Part shown: in pieces, positions 18,527 to 27,891 of the stretch
Layout: every line of letters begins with the position of its first letter
How positions within the stretch are numbered: position 1 is the first letter of the stretch
NCBI GenBank assembly: GCA_019240665.1
Contig: JAFAXZ010000257.1
Span: 1 to 32,309 of the forward strand
Reading direction: 5' to 3'
Origin: Pseudonocardiales bacterium
GTDB taxonomy: Bacteria; Actinomycetota; Actinomycetes; Mycobacteriales; Pseudonocardiaceae
DNA: 32,309 bases
Translations under genes and position numbers: made by a program
Notes under the pieces: model-generated
Told to the model about the DNA's origin: nothing
Databases searched by the model: none
What the model saw: the letters and a program-made list of their open reading frames with translations, nothing else

Positions 18527-20494
18527 ATGGCCTGTTACCTGCCCGGAGGGGGCCAGGAATCAACCGCTGTACCCCGCTATGACACGAGGGCGGAGCAGGC
18601 CGCGCTCGCGGCGCTGCGGGGCGCGTACCCGGTGCTCGCGTCCGGATACGGCGCGGCCTTGCGGCAAGCCCGGGCGACGGCGCTGGGCAAGCTGTGGGTC
18701 GCGCTGTCGCGGGAGCGGATCGATGGCCTCATTCCGTCGGCAGGCGTCGGCTGCGCGACGCTCCTGCTGCCCGATGGCACCCGGCTGTCCGCGCCACCCG
18801 CGATCACAGAGGCTTTCGCCGAGCACCCGGCTGGTCTGGCTGTCACTCTGCACGGAGCTGTACCGCAGCTGATTGACCACCCCGTCGCGCTGCTCACAGC
18901 GACCATGGCGGCTCGGCCCTACCGTGCCGGCACCGACCGGTGGCTCCAGCTGGCCGCTGAGCTCGGTGACAGCGTCGCCAACCACGCGCTCGCGCTCGTC
19001 GGCGAGTCCTGGCGGCGCGAACGATCGGCGAGTGACGGGATCCCTGGGGGTAACTCGCTGCGCTGGGCGGCGCGCCGAGCCGCCGCTGACCCGGGTTTCA
19101 GCCCACTCGCCCTGTTCGAGCAGGCCGTCGTCGACGGGCACCCGCTCCACCCGTGCGCCCGGATCCGCGGCGGGATGACCGTGGAGGAACTGTTTGCCTA
19201 CGCTCCGGAGTGGGCCGAGCAGGTCGCGGTCCGGATCGTCGCCATCGCCCAGTCGTCATTTGCCCAGTCGTCATTTGCTCAGTCGTCGTTCGCGCAGCCC
19301 CCGTTTCCGCGGCGGCGGATCACCGACCTGCTGCGTCGTTGGCACCCGGAGGTCGCTGACGCCGCCGACGCGCACCTGCGCGGCGTTCGGCGGGATCCGG
19401 CTGACTACGAGTTACTGCCGGTCCACCCGTGGCAGCGGTGCCGCGTGCTGGAGGAGCGCTACGCCGATGCGCTCGCCGACGGCCGCATCATTGTCATTCC
19501 GCGAGCGCGAATCCTCGCTCGGCCGCTGCTGTCGCTGCGGACGCTCGCCCCCACCACGGATCGGCGGGCCGCCCATATCAAGACCGCGGTCGGCATCCGG
19601 CTGACCACCGCGACCCGTGTCGTCTCGCCGGCAACTGCCCACAATGGGCCAATGATATCCGCACTGCTGGCCGAGATCTGCCGGCGCGAACACGGCTTCG
19701 GCGGGCGGTTCGTCAGTCTTGCCGAGTGGGCCAGCGGGAGCTACCGGCCAGCACCGGGTGAACCGGTCGACGCTGTGGCCAACCTCGCCGCGATCGTTCG
19801 GGAGTCCCCGGAGCGCCACGTCGGCGACAATGAGGTCGCGCTTCCGGTCGCCGCCCTCGCTGCCCGCTCGCCGCGCAGCGGCCGGCCGCTGTTCGCCGAC
19901 GTGCTCGACGAGCTGGCGTCCACTCGCCGGCGCGCACGCTCCGACACCGCCGAGTGCTTTCTCTCCAGTTACTGCGACTGCACGTTGCTCGCGCTGTTCA
20001 CCTTGTTGTCCCGCTGGGGGGTTGCGCTGGAGCCACATGGGCAGAATGCCGTCGTGGTGTTGCGCAACGGCCTGCCGGTACGCTTGCTCTACCGCGACTT
20101 TGGCAGCATCCGGGTCAGCACGGCACGCCTGACTCGCAGCGGCCTGCACCCACCGGCATTGCGTGGTGCGCTGCCGACGGATGACGAGGACGAGCTCCGT
20201 GCTGCCTTGTTCTTCCCCTTGGTCGACACCAACCTCAGCCAGGTCGTCGCCGCGCTCGCCAGAGTGGGCCAGATCGAGTCCGCACGATTGTGGCGGCTGG
20301 TTGCCCGGTGCTGCCGCTGCGCCTACGCAACACTCACCGCGGACCCTGCCATTGCGGTCCAGGCCAGCCGTGACGAGGCCGCCCTGTTCGGTCCCACGCT
20401 CCCGTCCAAGTCCATGCTGCGGGTCCACCTGTCAGCCGCTCCCCATGCCTCACAGTGGGTGGCTGTGCCCAATCCGTTGGTGACAGCCGGATGA
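18527..20494 (+). CDS. IucA/IucC-family (NIS) siderophore synthetase 1
   Basis: GHPLHPCARIRGGM; DYELLPVHPWQRCRVL; IKTAVGIRLTTATRVVSPATAHNGP; LEPHGQNAVVVLRNGLPVRLLYRDFGSIRVS; C-terminal FhuF-like LPSKSMLRVHL. Confidence 0.93.
   Translation: MACYLPGGGQESTAVPRYDTRAEQAALAALRGAYPVLASGYGAALRQARATALGKLWVALSRERIDGLIPSAGVGCATLLLPDGTRLSAPPAITEAFAEHPAGLAVTLHGAVPQLIDHPVALLTATMAARPYRAGTDRWLQLAAELGDSVANHALALVGESWRRERSASDGIPGGNSLRWAARRAAADPGFSPLALFEQAVVDGHPLHPCARIRGGMTVEELFAYAPEWAEQVAVRIVAIAQSSFAQSSFAQSSFAQPPFPRRRITDLLRRWHPEVADAADAHLRGVRRDPADYELLPVHPWQRCRVLEERYADALADGRIIVIPRARILARPLLSLRTLAPTTDRRAAHIKTAVGIRLTTATRVVSPATAHNGPMISALLAEICRREHGFGGRFVSLAEWASGSYRPAPGEPVDAVANLAAIVRESPERHVGDNEVALPVAALAARSPRSGRPLFADVLDELASTRRRARSDTAECFLSSYCDCTLLALFTLLSRWGVALEPHGQNAVVVLRNGLPVRLLYRDFGSIRVSTARLTRSGLHPPALRGALPTDDEDELRAALFFPLVDTNLSQVVAALARVGQIESARLWRLVARCCRCAYATLTADPAIAVQASRDEAALFGPTLPSKSMLRVHLSAAPHASQWVAVPNPLVTAG
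19247..19306. repeat. 15-bp coding tandem repeat (gcccagtcgtcattt), 4 units, last two diverged
   Basis: 19247-19261 and 19262-19276 identical; third unit gctcagtcgtcgttc; fourth gcgcagcccccgttt; encodes AQSSFAQSSFAQSSFAQPPF. Confidence 0.92.
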
Positions 20495-22554
20495 GCCATC
20501 TTCAGGACATCACCCCAGACCGGGTGCAGCTCCGCACGATCGAGGAGCTGCGGATGTACGAGACCCTGGGCGCGAACGCGCCGCGGTACGCCGCGGCGTT
20601 CCTCGCGCAACTGCCGAGGGCGCGGACCGTGGTCTTGCACCGTCTGCTCGCAGCCCTGTGGCGGGAGAACGTCGGCGCGATCCGGACAGCCAGCCGTCGT
20701 CTCGATGTCAGCACCCACGCACTGGACCGCGCGGATCCATCGGCGCTCTCCGCGCTGCTGGGCGGTGTTCAGCCAGGTGCCTGGCAGGTTTACGAGCTTG
20801 ACGGCACGGCGGTGCTGGCCTTCCCGATCCGCGCTGAGCATTCCTTCAACAACGTCGAGCCGGACAACCCGGTGCTGTGCCTGCGTGCCGGCGAGGCGAT
20901 CGCCATCGAGTCGCCGCACGATCTCGTCGAGCTCCTCGCCGAGTACGAGCCAGCGCCGGGCTGGCGGTCGTTCGCCGCCGAACTCGCGGATGCCGTGGCC
21001 AACCTCACGCTGGCCTACGCCCGATCCGAGGAGCAACGGCTGGCCCTGCGCCAGCTTGCGGTCCAGCTCCACGCGCCGGACACGGTAGGTCTTGCGCAGA
21101 TGGTCTCCGCCCGCGAGGCGCCCGAGGACGTGATGGTGTTCTTCGAGCGGCTCAACACCGAGGGGCACAACCTGCACCCGTGCGGACGCGGCAGGTTGGG
21201 AATGCAACCAGCTGCTCTGCTACGTCACGACCTGGAGTCCGAGACGTCCACCGATCTGATCCTGGTGGGCGTGCGGCGAGAGCGCGCCGAGTCCACCCCC
21301 GACGAGCAAGGCCGCGACGTCGGGCAGCTGTTGTGTGCCGAGTACCCGAGACTCGACACCGCCATCCGTGAGCACTTCGGAGTCGATCAGCGTGACCCAA
21401 CCGGCTATGTGTTCCTGCCCGTGCACGCCTGGCAACTCGAACAGGTCGTCCGCCCCCTGCTCGCGGACGAGATCGCCGACCGCACGGTGGTGCCCGTGCC
21501 CGCTGCCCGCCTGGCTGGCGTGCCCACATCCAGCGTACGGACGTTACTCACCGAGCGCTCGCCCGTGGGCCGGCGCCTGCTCGTCAAGACCGCCCTCGAC
21601 ACTCTGATCGGCTCGACCAGACGGTCCATCTCGGCGCACACCACGAACAACGGGCCGGTGTACAGCCGGCTGCTCCGGCAGATCATCGACCGTGAGCCCG
21701 TTCTGGCCGATCGGATCGTCCTTCTCGACGAGCTCGCTGGCGCCAGTTATCTGCCACTGGCTCACGATCCGGACCCGGATCGCCGCTCCCGCGCGCTCTC
21801 TGCGCTTGTTCGTCGCAACATCAGCGCGTATCTACGCCCCGACGAGCTGCCCGTGCCTGGCTGTGCGTTGATCGCCCGCGCGCCGGTGACGGAGTCCAGC
21901 CTCCTGGTCGAGCTCATCAGCCGCTATGCGGCCAGCCGCGGCGAAGAAGACCTCGGCATGGTGGGGCTGCGCTTTGCCGAGGAGTACGCCATGCTGCTGC
22001 TTCCGGTGACCATGATCCTCATGACCAAGTACGGCATCGCGGTGGAGGCTCACCTGCAGAACTGCATCTTCACCTTCGTCGACGCCGTGCCTACCCGGCT
22101 AGTGTTGCGGGACTGGGGCGGGATCCGGATCTACCCCCCACGGCTGCGCCGGCAGGGACTGCGGCTCGACCCCCGGCCGGGAACGGTCACGGTGACCGAC
22201 GACGTCCACGTGATGCGGGCCAAGGCGCTGTACACCGTGCTGTCGAACCACCTCGGTGAGGTCGTCGCCCACGTGGTCGCTCGGTGTGACGTCAACCCGC
22301 GCGCGGCATGGCAGCGCATCAGGGCAGTTCTGCAGGGACTCCTCGCCGACTTGGACGCTGACCCGGCACTGCGCGAGGACGTCGCCGCCGACCGTGCTGT
22401 CCTGCTCGCACCCACGCTGCCCATCAAGGCGTTCGTCCGGATGCGGCTGGACCCAGCCGGTGGTGACCAGTACGCCCAGGTACGCAACCCGCTCCACGAG
22501 AGCGGCGTGCACTCCTGCGCCCCTGCTCTCGCGCGGGGCAGGGAGCGCCGTTGA
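20491..22554 (+). CDS. IucA/IucC-family (NIS) siderophore synthetase 2
   Basis: ATGA overlap with upstream stop; EGHNLHPCGRGRLGM; GYVFLPVHAWQLEQV; VKTALDTLIGSTRRSISAHTTNNGP; VEAHLQNCIFTFVDAVPTRLVLRDWGGIRIYPPRL; LPIKAFVRMRL. Confidence 0.93.
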   Translation: MSHLQDITPDRVQLRTIEELRMYETLGANAPRYAAAFLAQLPRARTVVLHRLLAALWRENVGAIRTASRRLDVSTHALDRADPSALSALLGGVQPGAWQVYELDGTAVLAFPIRAEHSFNNVEPDNPVLCLRAGEAIAIESPHDLVELLAEYEPAPGWRSFAAELADAVANLTLAYARSEEQRLALRQLAVQLHAPDTVGLAQMVSAREAPEDVMVFFERLNTEGHNLHPCGRGRLGMQPAALLRHDLESETSTDLILVGVRRERAESTPDEQGRDVGQLLCAEYPRLDTAIREHFGVDQRDPTGYVFLPVHAWQLEQVVRPLLADEIADRTVVPVPAARLAGVPTSSVRTLLTERSPVGRRLLVKTALDTLIGSTRRSISAHTTNNGPVYSRLLRQIIDREPVLADRIVLLDELAGASYLPLAHDPDPDRRSRALSALVRRNISAYLRPDELPVPGCALIARAPVTESSLLVELISRYAASRGEEDLGMVGLRFAEEYAMLLLPVTMILMTKYGIAVEAHLQNCIFTFVDAVPTRLVLRDWGGIRIYPPRLRRQGLRLDPRPGTVTVTDDVHVMRAKALYTVLSNHLGEVVAHVVARCDVNPRAAWQRIRAVLQGLLADLDADPALREDVAADRAVLLAPTLPIKAFVRMRLDPAGGDQYAQVRNPLHESGVHSCAPALARGRERR

Positions 22555-23768
22555 CCGTTCGCACCCAGCAGCGTGAGGGACCTGCCTGGGAACGGGTGGG
22601 TGCGGTGCTGCGCGAGCAGACATCCGGCGCCCAGCCGGTGTGCGCGTACGTCTACGACCTGGGCGCGCTGGCCGAGCAGGTCGAGGCGGTCCGTGTCGCG
22701 CTGCCTGAGCGTTGTGAGCTGTACTACGCAGTCAAGGCCAATAGCCATCCCGCGGTGCTGAGCACGCTGGCGGCGTATGTCGAGGGGTTCGAGGTGGCCT
22801 CGCTGGGCGAGATCGGCAAGGCGCTCGCTGCGGGCGCGTCGCAGCTCGTGTTCAGCGGCCCGGCTAAAACCGACACTGAGATCGCTGGCGCGCTGCAGGC
22901 TGGCCGGTGCCTGCTCAATGTGGAGAGCCTGCACGAGCTGCGCCGGGTGGGACTGATCGGAGCCGAGCTGGGGGTCCGGGTACCGGTCGCGCTGCGGGTG
23001 AACCGGCGCGCCAGCGGGCTCCCAGGCCAGCTGTGCATGGCTGGAGCCGCCACCCAGTTCGGTGTCGACGAGGCCCTGCTAGCGGAGGCGCTCGAGCTGG
23101 TCCGCGCACTTCCGGCGGTCGCGCTGCGCGGCTTTCATCTCCACGCGGCGTCGAACAATCTCGACGCGGACGCGCACGCGAGCTTCGTGACCGACAGCGT
23201 GGCGTGGTGCACCCGGCAGGCGGCCCGACACCGCATCGACCTGGACGTCATCGACGTCGGCGGCGGCATCGGGGTGGCCTACACCGGCGGCGATGGCTTC
23301 GATCTGCCGAGGTTCGCCGAGGAGCTCGGCACTGCGATCCAGCGGCTGCCCCCCGGCGTACGGTTGATCTTCGAGCTAGGCCGGTTTCTGGTGGCCGGGG
23401 CTGGTTGGTATGCCGCCGAGGTCATTGATCTTAAGTGCACCCACGGCCGCTATTTCGCGGTGCTCCGCGGCGGGACCCACCACTTCCGGCTGCCGGCTGC
23501 CTGGGGATACAGCCACCCGTTCGCGGTGCTGCCGGTCGAGGGATGGCGCTACCCGTTTGTCCGGCCGCAGGTGCAGGCGGTCTGCGTAGACGTGGTCGGC
23601 GAGTTGTGCACCCCCCGGGACGTGCTCGCTCGCCAGGTCTGGGTTGAGCGGCTCCGCGTCGGTGACATCGTGGTGTTTCCCCTAGCCGGAGCGTACGGCT
23701 GGGAGATCTCCCACCACGACTTTCTCAGCCATCCCCATCCCGTCCAACTCGTCCTCAACACCCAGTGA
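22551..23768 (+). CDS. Fold-type III PLP-dependent decarboxylase (diaminopimelate/ornithine decarboxylase-like; SbnH-like by context)
   Basis: TTG start overlapping upstream TGA; VCAYVYDLGALAEQVEAV, LYYAVKANSHPAVL (PLP lysine), FEVASLGEIGKAL, IDVGGGIGVAYTG, LIFELGRFLVAGAGWY. Confidence 0.9.
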   Translation: MTVRTQQREGPAWERVGAVLREQTSGAQPVCAYVYDLGALAEQVEAVRVALPERCELYYAVKANSHPAVLSTLAAYVEGFEVASLGEIGKALAAGASQLVFSGPAKTDTEIAGALQAGRCLLNVESLHELRRVGLIGAELGVRVPVALRVNRRASGLPGQLCMAGAATQFGVDEALLAEALELVRALPAVALRGFHLHAASNNLDADAHASFVTDSVAWCTRQAARHRIDLDVIDVGGGIGVAYTGGDGFDLPRFAEELGTAIQRLPPGVRLIFELGRFLVAGAGWYAAEVIDLKCTHGRYFAVLRGGTHHFRLPAAWGYSHPFAVLPVEGWRYPFVRPQVQAVCVDVVGELCTPRDVLARQVWVERLRVGDIVVFPLAGAYGWEISHHDFLSHPHPVQLVLNTQ

Positions 23769-23905
23769 TGTCTCCAACACCCCGTGATGACGGCCTGACA
23801 GCAGCCCACAAGGAAGGAGCCTGAACGGGCCCGGTACCCTAACCGCCCATCACCGGTGCGGCGTAGCCCGCCACTACCGGTCTCTGCCATCGGCGAGGAG
23901 GGCAC

Positions 23906-24319
23906 GTGTCGGCAGGTCAGATCGCCGCGCTGATTGCCGCTGGTGCGTTTGTGGTGCTGGTTGGTCTGCTTGCTGTGCCACTGATCAAGCTGGGGCGTAC
24001 CCTGGATGAGGCGACGCTGGCGATCCGCAAAGCCAGCAAGGACGCCGATCCGCTGTTCAGCGGCGCGAATACGACCGTCACCCAGGTCAACGCCCAGTTG
24101 GAGCGGCTGGACGGAATCACTGCCAACGCCCAAGCGGTGACCGGTAATGTCTCGGCGCTGACCTCGCTGTTCACCGCGACCTTGGGCGGGCCGTTGGTGC
24201 GGGTGGCGGCGCTATCCTATGGGGTGAGTAAAGCGATGCGCCGCCGCAAGAGCAGCAAGGACGATGCATCCGGGCGTCGGCGACGGGGGCGTCGGCGACG
24301 GAACGGGGACAAGCGGTGA
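23906..24319 (+). CDS. DUF948-type small membrane protein
   Basis: N-terminal TM (IAALIAAGAFVVLVGLLAVPLIKLGRTLDEA), coiled region, C-terminal RRRKSS basic tail; position between rarA and alaS as in other actinobacteria. Confidence 0.8.
   Translation: MSAGQIAALIAAGAFVVLVGLLAVPLIKLGRTLDEATLAIRKASKDADPLFSGANTTVTQVNAQLERLDGITANAQAVTGNVSALTSLFTATLGGPLVRVAALSYGVSKAMRRRKSSKDDASGRRRRGRRRRNGDKR
24272..24301. repeat. 15-bp perfect tandem duplication (gggcgtcggcgacgg x2)
   Basis: Read directly at the 3' end of the DUF948-type gene; encodes a duplicated basic GRRRR-type tail. Confidence 0.9.
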
Positions 24320-24600
24320 AGCGGATGCTCTGGTTCAGTCTGGGAATTGCTGCCGGGGTCGCGGCCAGCCGCAAGGCTCGCGTTGCCGCCCGCCGGATGA
24401 CTCCGGCAGGGGCGGCCGAGAATGTCGGTGATGCGGTTCGAGAACTGGCCGCAGCGGTGGGTTCCTTCGGCGCGGAGGTGCGGGCCGGGATGGTCCAGCG
24501 GGAGGCCGAACTGCACGCCACCGTTGCCCAACGTACCGGCATGGATCTTGCCCCGCGGCAGGCCAGCGCCCGAGCGCGAGCAACCTCCGCGCGGGCCTAG
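24316..24600 (+). CDS. DUF6167-like small protein
   Basis: GTGA overlap with the upstream gene; MKRMLWFSLGIAAGVAASRKARVAARRMTP..., immediately before alaS. Confidence 0.75.
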   Translation: MKRMLWFSLGIAAGVAASRKARVAARRMTPAGAAENVGDAVRELAAAVGSFGAEVRAGMVQREAELHATVAQRTGMDLAPRQASARARATSARA

Positions 24601-24675
24601 TTTCCGCGCCGTTCCGCGCCAGTAGTGTATGCAGCGCTCCGCGGTTGTTACCCATCCGCTTCTTGAGGAAGACCC

Positions 24676-27360
24676 GTGCAGACCCACGAGATCCGCCAGC
24701 GGTTCCTGGATCATTTCGAGCGGTCCGGGCATACCGTGGTGCCCAGCGCTTCGCTGCTGCTTGACGATCCGAACCTCCTGTTCGTCAACGCCGGCATGGT
24801 GCCCTTCAAACCGTACTTCCTCGGCCAGGTGACACCGCCGACCAGCCGGGCAACCTCAATCCAGAAGTGTGTGCGGACCCCGGATATTGATGAGGTCGGA
24901 AAGACCACCAGGCACCTCACCTTCTTCCAGATGGCCGGCAACTTCTCCTTCGGGGACTATTTCAAGCAAGGAGCGATCGAGCACGCCTGGCGGCTGGTGA
25001 CCGGCTCCGAGGACTCCGGCGGCTACGGCTTCGATCCGGACCGCATCTGGGTCACCGTGTATACCGAAGACGACGAAGCCGAACAACTGTGGCGCACGAT
25101 CGCCGGGATACCCGCCGAACGCATCCAGCGTCGCGGTATGGAAGACAACTTTTGGTCCATGGGTGTTCCTGGACCGTGCGGGCCCAGCTCAGAGATCTAC
25201 TTCGACCGCGGCCCGGATTTCGGCCCGCCCGGGGGTCCGATCGTCGATGAGGATCGCTTTCTGGAGATCTGGAATCTCGTCTTCATGCAGGATGAGCGCG
25301 GGACGTCCACCGGTCCGGGCAAGGGTGACTTTCCGATTCTGCGGCCGCTGCCCGCCAAGAACATCGATACCGGGATGGGCATCGAGCGGGTGGCGCTGCT
25401 GCTGCAGGATGTGCCCAATTTATACGAGACCGACCTGCTGCGACCGGTGATCACTCGGGCTGAAGAGCTCTCCGGCCGGCGTTACGGTGCGAACCCTGCC
25501 GATGACGTGCGTTTTCGGGTGATCGCTGACCACGCCCGCACCGGCGTCATGCTCATCGGGGACGGGGTGACTCCCGGCAACGAGGCACGTGGCTACGTCC
25601 TGCGCCGGTTGTTGCGGCGTACCGTGCGGTCCGCGCGCCTGCTCGGCGTGACCGAACCGGTACTCGGCGATATCACCGCGGTGGTGCGCGACACGCTGGG
25701 TCCGTTGTATCCGGAGATCGACACGGACTACCCGCGGATCGGGGCCCTCGCCCGCGCCGAGGAGGAGGCGTTCCTGGCGACGCTGTCCGCCGGGTCGCGG
25801 ATCTTCGACCTGGCAGTGGCGCAAACCCGCCAGGCTGGCGGCTTGCAGCTCGCCGGGGACCAGGTCTTTCAGCTGCACGACACCTACGGGTTCCCCCTTG
25901 ACCTCACCTTGGAGATGGCGGCCGAGGCCGGCCTGTCCGTCGACGAAGCTAGCTTCCGCACGTTGATGGCGCAGCAGCGAGCGCGGGCCAAGGCTGACGC
26001 TGCGGCCCGCCGCTCCGGGCACGGGGATCTCAGCGAGTACCGCACCGTGCTCGACACGCACGGCCGCACGGACTTCCTGGGCTACACCGATCTCACCGCC
26101 GAGACCCGGGTCATCGGTCTGCTCGTCGACGGCGTCGGAGTCCCCGTGGCCGGTGCGGGCCGCGCGGTGGAGGTGGTGCTCGACCGCACCCCGTTCTACG
26201 CCGAGGGTGGTGGTCAGCAGTCCGACTCCGGCACCCTGGTCGGTGATGGGTTCGCCGTCGAGGTGGCCGACGTGCAGTCTCCGGTGGACGGCTTGTCGGT
26301 GCACCGGGGCACGGTGGTCTCCGGTGAGGTTGCGCTCGATGCCCCGGTTTTCGCGCAGGTGGATATCACCCGCAGGCGCGCGGTGGCCCGGGCGCATTCC
26401 GCGACGCATCTGGTGCATTCCGGAATTCGTCGGGCGTTGGGCAGCGGTGCCGCGCAGGCCGGCTCACTCAATGCTCCGGGTCGGCTGCGCTTCGACTTCA
26501 CCTCACCGGGTGGTGCGGTGCCGCCCAGCGTGCTGACCGACGTTGAGGACGAGGTCAACGAGGTGTTGCTGCGTTCGCTCCCGGTCACGGCCGAGGTGAT
26601 GCCGATGCAGGCCGCCCGCCGCGAGGGCGCGATCGCGATGTTCGGCGAACGCTATGGTGACGCGGTGCGGGTCGTCACCATCGGCGACTACTCCAAGGAG
26701 CTCTGCGGTGGCACCCACGTGCCCAACTCCGCCGACATCGGCCTGATCAAGCTGCTGTCCGAGGCGTCCATCGGCTCCGGGATACGCCGGGTGGAGGCGC
26801 TGGTCGGCCTCGACGCGTTCCGCTTCTTGGCCCGCGAGCATGTGCTGGTGGCGCAGCTTGCTGAGCAGTTCAAGGCCCGGCCCGAGGAGCTGGGAGATCG
26901 CATCAGTGCGGTGACCGAGCGGCTCCGGGCAGCCGAGCGGGAACTGGAGCGGCTGCGCGCCGCCGCGGTGTTGTCCTCGGCGGGCACCCTGGCTGAGGGC
27001 GCCGAGCAGGTCGGCACCACCGCGCTGGTGGCGGCCGAAACGAGCGAAGGGGTCAGTGGCGCGGACCTGCGAGCACTGGCCACTGAGGTCCGGGGCCGGC
27101 TTGGCGAACGCTCTGGGGTGGTAGCGCTGTTCAGCGTCGACCACGCGGCGAGCAAGGTCTCCTTCGTGGTGGCCACCACCGCCGCCGCGCGGCAGCGTGG
27201 GTTGGCAGCGGGCGCGCTGGTGCCGGTGTTCGGGCCCGCGGTGGGTGGCCGTGGTGGCGGCAAGCCGGACTTGGCCCAAGGCGGCGGTACCGAGCCCGGT
27301 GGGATCCCGGCCGCGGTGGCAGCCCTGCGGACCGAGCTTGCGGGGCGCAACGGCGCGTGA
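24676..27360 (+). CDS. alaS: Alanine--tRNA ligase
   Basis: [91 protein letters not shown]. Confidence 0.98.
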   Translation: MQTHEIRQRFLDHFERSGHTVVPSASLLLDDPNLLFVNAGMVPFKPYFLGQVTPPTSRATSIQKCVRTPDIDEVGKTTRHLTFFQMAGNFSFGDYFKQGAIEHAWRLVTGSEDSGGYGFDPDRIWVTVYTEDDEAEQLWRTIAGIPAERIQRRGMEDNFWSMGVPGPCGPSSEIYFDRGPDFGPPGGPIVDEDRFLEIWNLVFMQDERGTSTGPGKGDFPILRPLPAKNIDTGMGIERVALLLQDVPNLYETDLLRPVITRAEELSGRRYGANPADDVRFRVIADHARTGVMLIGDGVTPGNEARGYVLRRLLRRTVRSARLLGVTEPVLGDITAVVRDTLGPLYPEIDTDYPRIGALARAEEEAFLATLSAGSRIFDLAVAQTRQAGGLQLAGDQVFQLHDTYGFPLDLTLEMAAEAGLSVDEASFRTLMAQQRARAKADAAARRSGHGDLSEYRTVLDTHGRTDFLGYTDLTAETRVIGLLVDGVGVPVAGAGRAVEVVLDRTPFYAEGGGQQSDSGTLVGDGFAVEVADVQSPVDGLSVHRGTVVSGEVALDAPVFAQVDITRRRAVARAHSATHLVHSGIRRALGSGAAQAGSLNAPGRLRFDFTSPGGAVPPSVLTDVEDEVNEVLLRSLPVTAEVMPMQAARREGAIAMFGERYGDAVRVVTIGDYSKELCGGTHVPNSADIGLIKLLSEASIGSGIRRVEALVGLDAFRFLAREHVLVAQLAEQFKARPEELGDRISAVTERLRAAERELERLRAAAVLSSAGTLAEGAEQVGTTALVAAETSEGVSGADLRALATEVRGRLGERSGVVALFSVDHAASKVSFVVATTAAARQRGLAAGALVPVFGPAVGGRGGGKPDLAQGGGTEPGGIPAAVAALRTELAGRNGA

Positions 27361-27857
27361 CTCCGCCTTATCCGGGGCCTGGTCCCGAACCTCATGACGG
27401 GTCTGACGACGGGCCTGATCCCGGATCCGGCCGCCGCCTCGGCGTGGACTTCGGCGAGGTGCGGGTCGGGGTGGCGCTCTCTGATCCGTCCGGGGTGCTC
27501 GCGACGCCCCTGGTCACCCTGACTCGTGACCGGTCTGGCGGCACGGACCTCGATGCGCTGGTGGCGTTGGTGGCTGAGCACGAGGTAGTCGAGGTGGTGG
27601 TCGGGCTCCCACGCACCCTGGCCGGGCGGCACGGTCCCGCAGCGCAGGCTGCCGCGGTCTACGCCCGCGCCCTGGCCGAGCGACTCGGCGACGGCGTTCC
27701 GGTCCGGCTGACCGACGAACGCCTCACCACCGTCTCGGCCGCCCGGATGCTCGCCGGGCGTGGCGTTCGCGGCGGCAGGCAGCGGGCGGTGGTCGATCAG
27801 GCCGCCGCGGTGGAGATCCTGCAAGGCTGGCTTGAGGCACGGCGGGCGGCGAGATGA
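27357..27857 (+). CDS. ruvX: Holliday junction resolvase RuvX (YqgF family)
   Basis: [79 protein letters not shown] overlap with alaS. Confidence 0.96.
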   Translation: MTPPYPGPGPEPHDGSDDGPDPGSGRRLGVDFGEVRVGVALSDPSGVLATPLVTLTRDRSGGTDLDALVALVAEHEVVEVVVGLPRTLAGRHGPAAQAAAVYARALAERLGDGVPVRLTDERLTTVSAARMLAGRGVRGGRQRAVVDQAAAVEILQGWLEARRAAR

Positions 27858-27891
27858 CCGCCGACGTACTTGGTCCCGCAGAGGCGGCGCC

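Noticed and set aside
25420-26418. 332-aa minus-strand ORF antisense to alaS
   Set aside because: Composition (His/Gln/Arg/Gly-rich) typical of antisense frames; alaS is intact on the plus strand.
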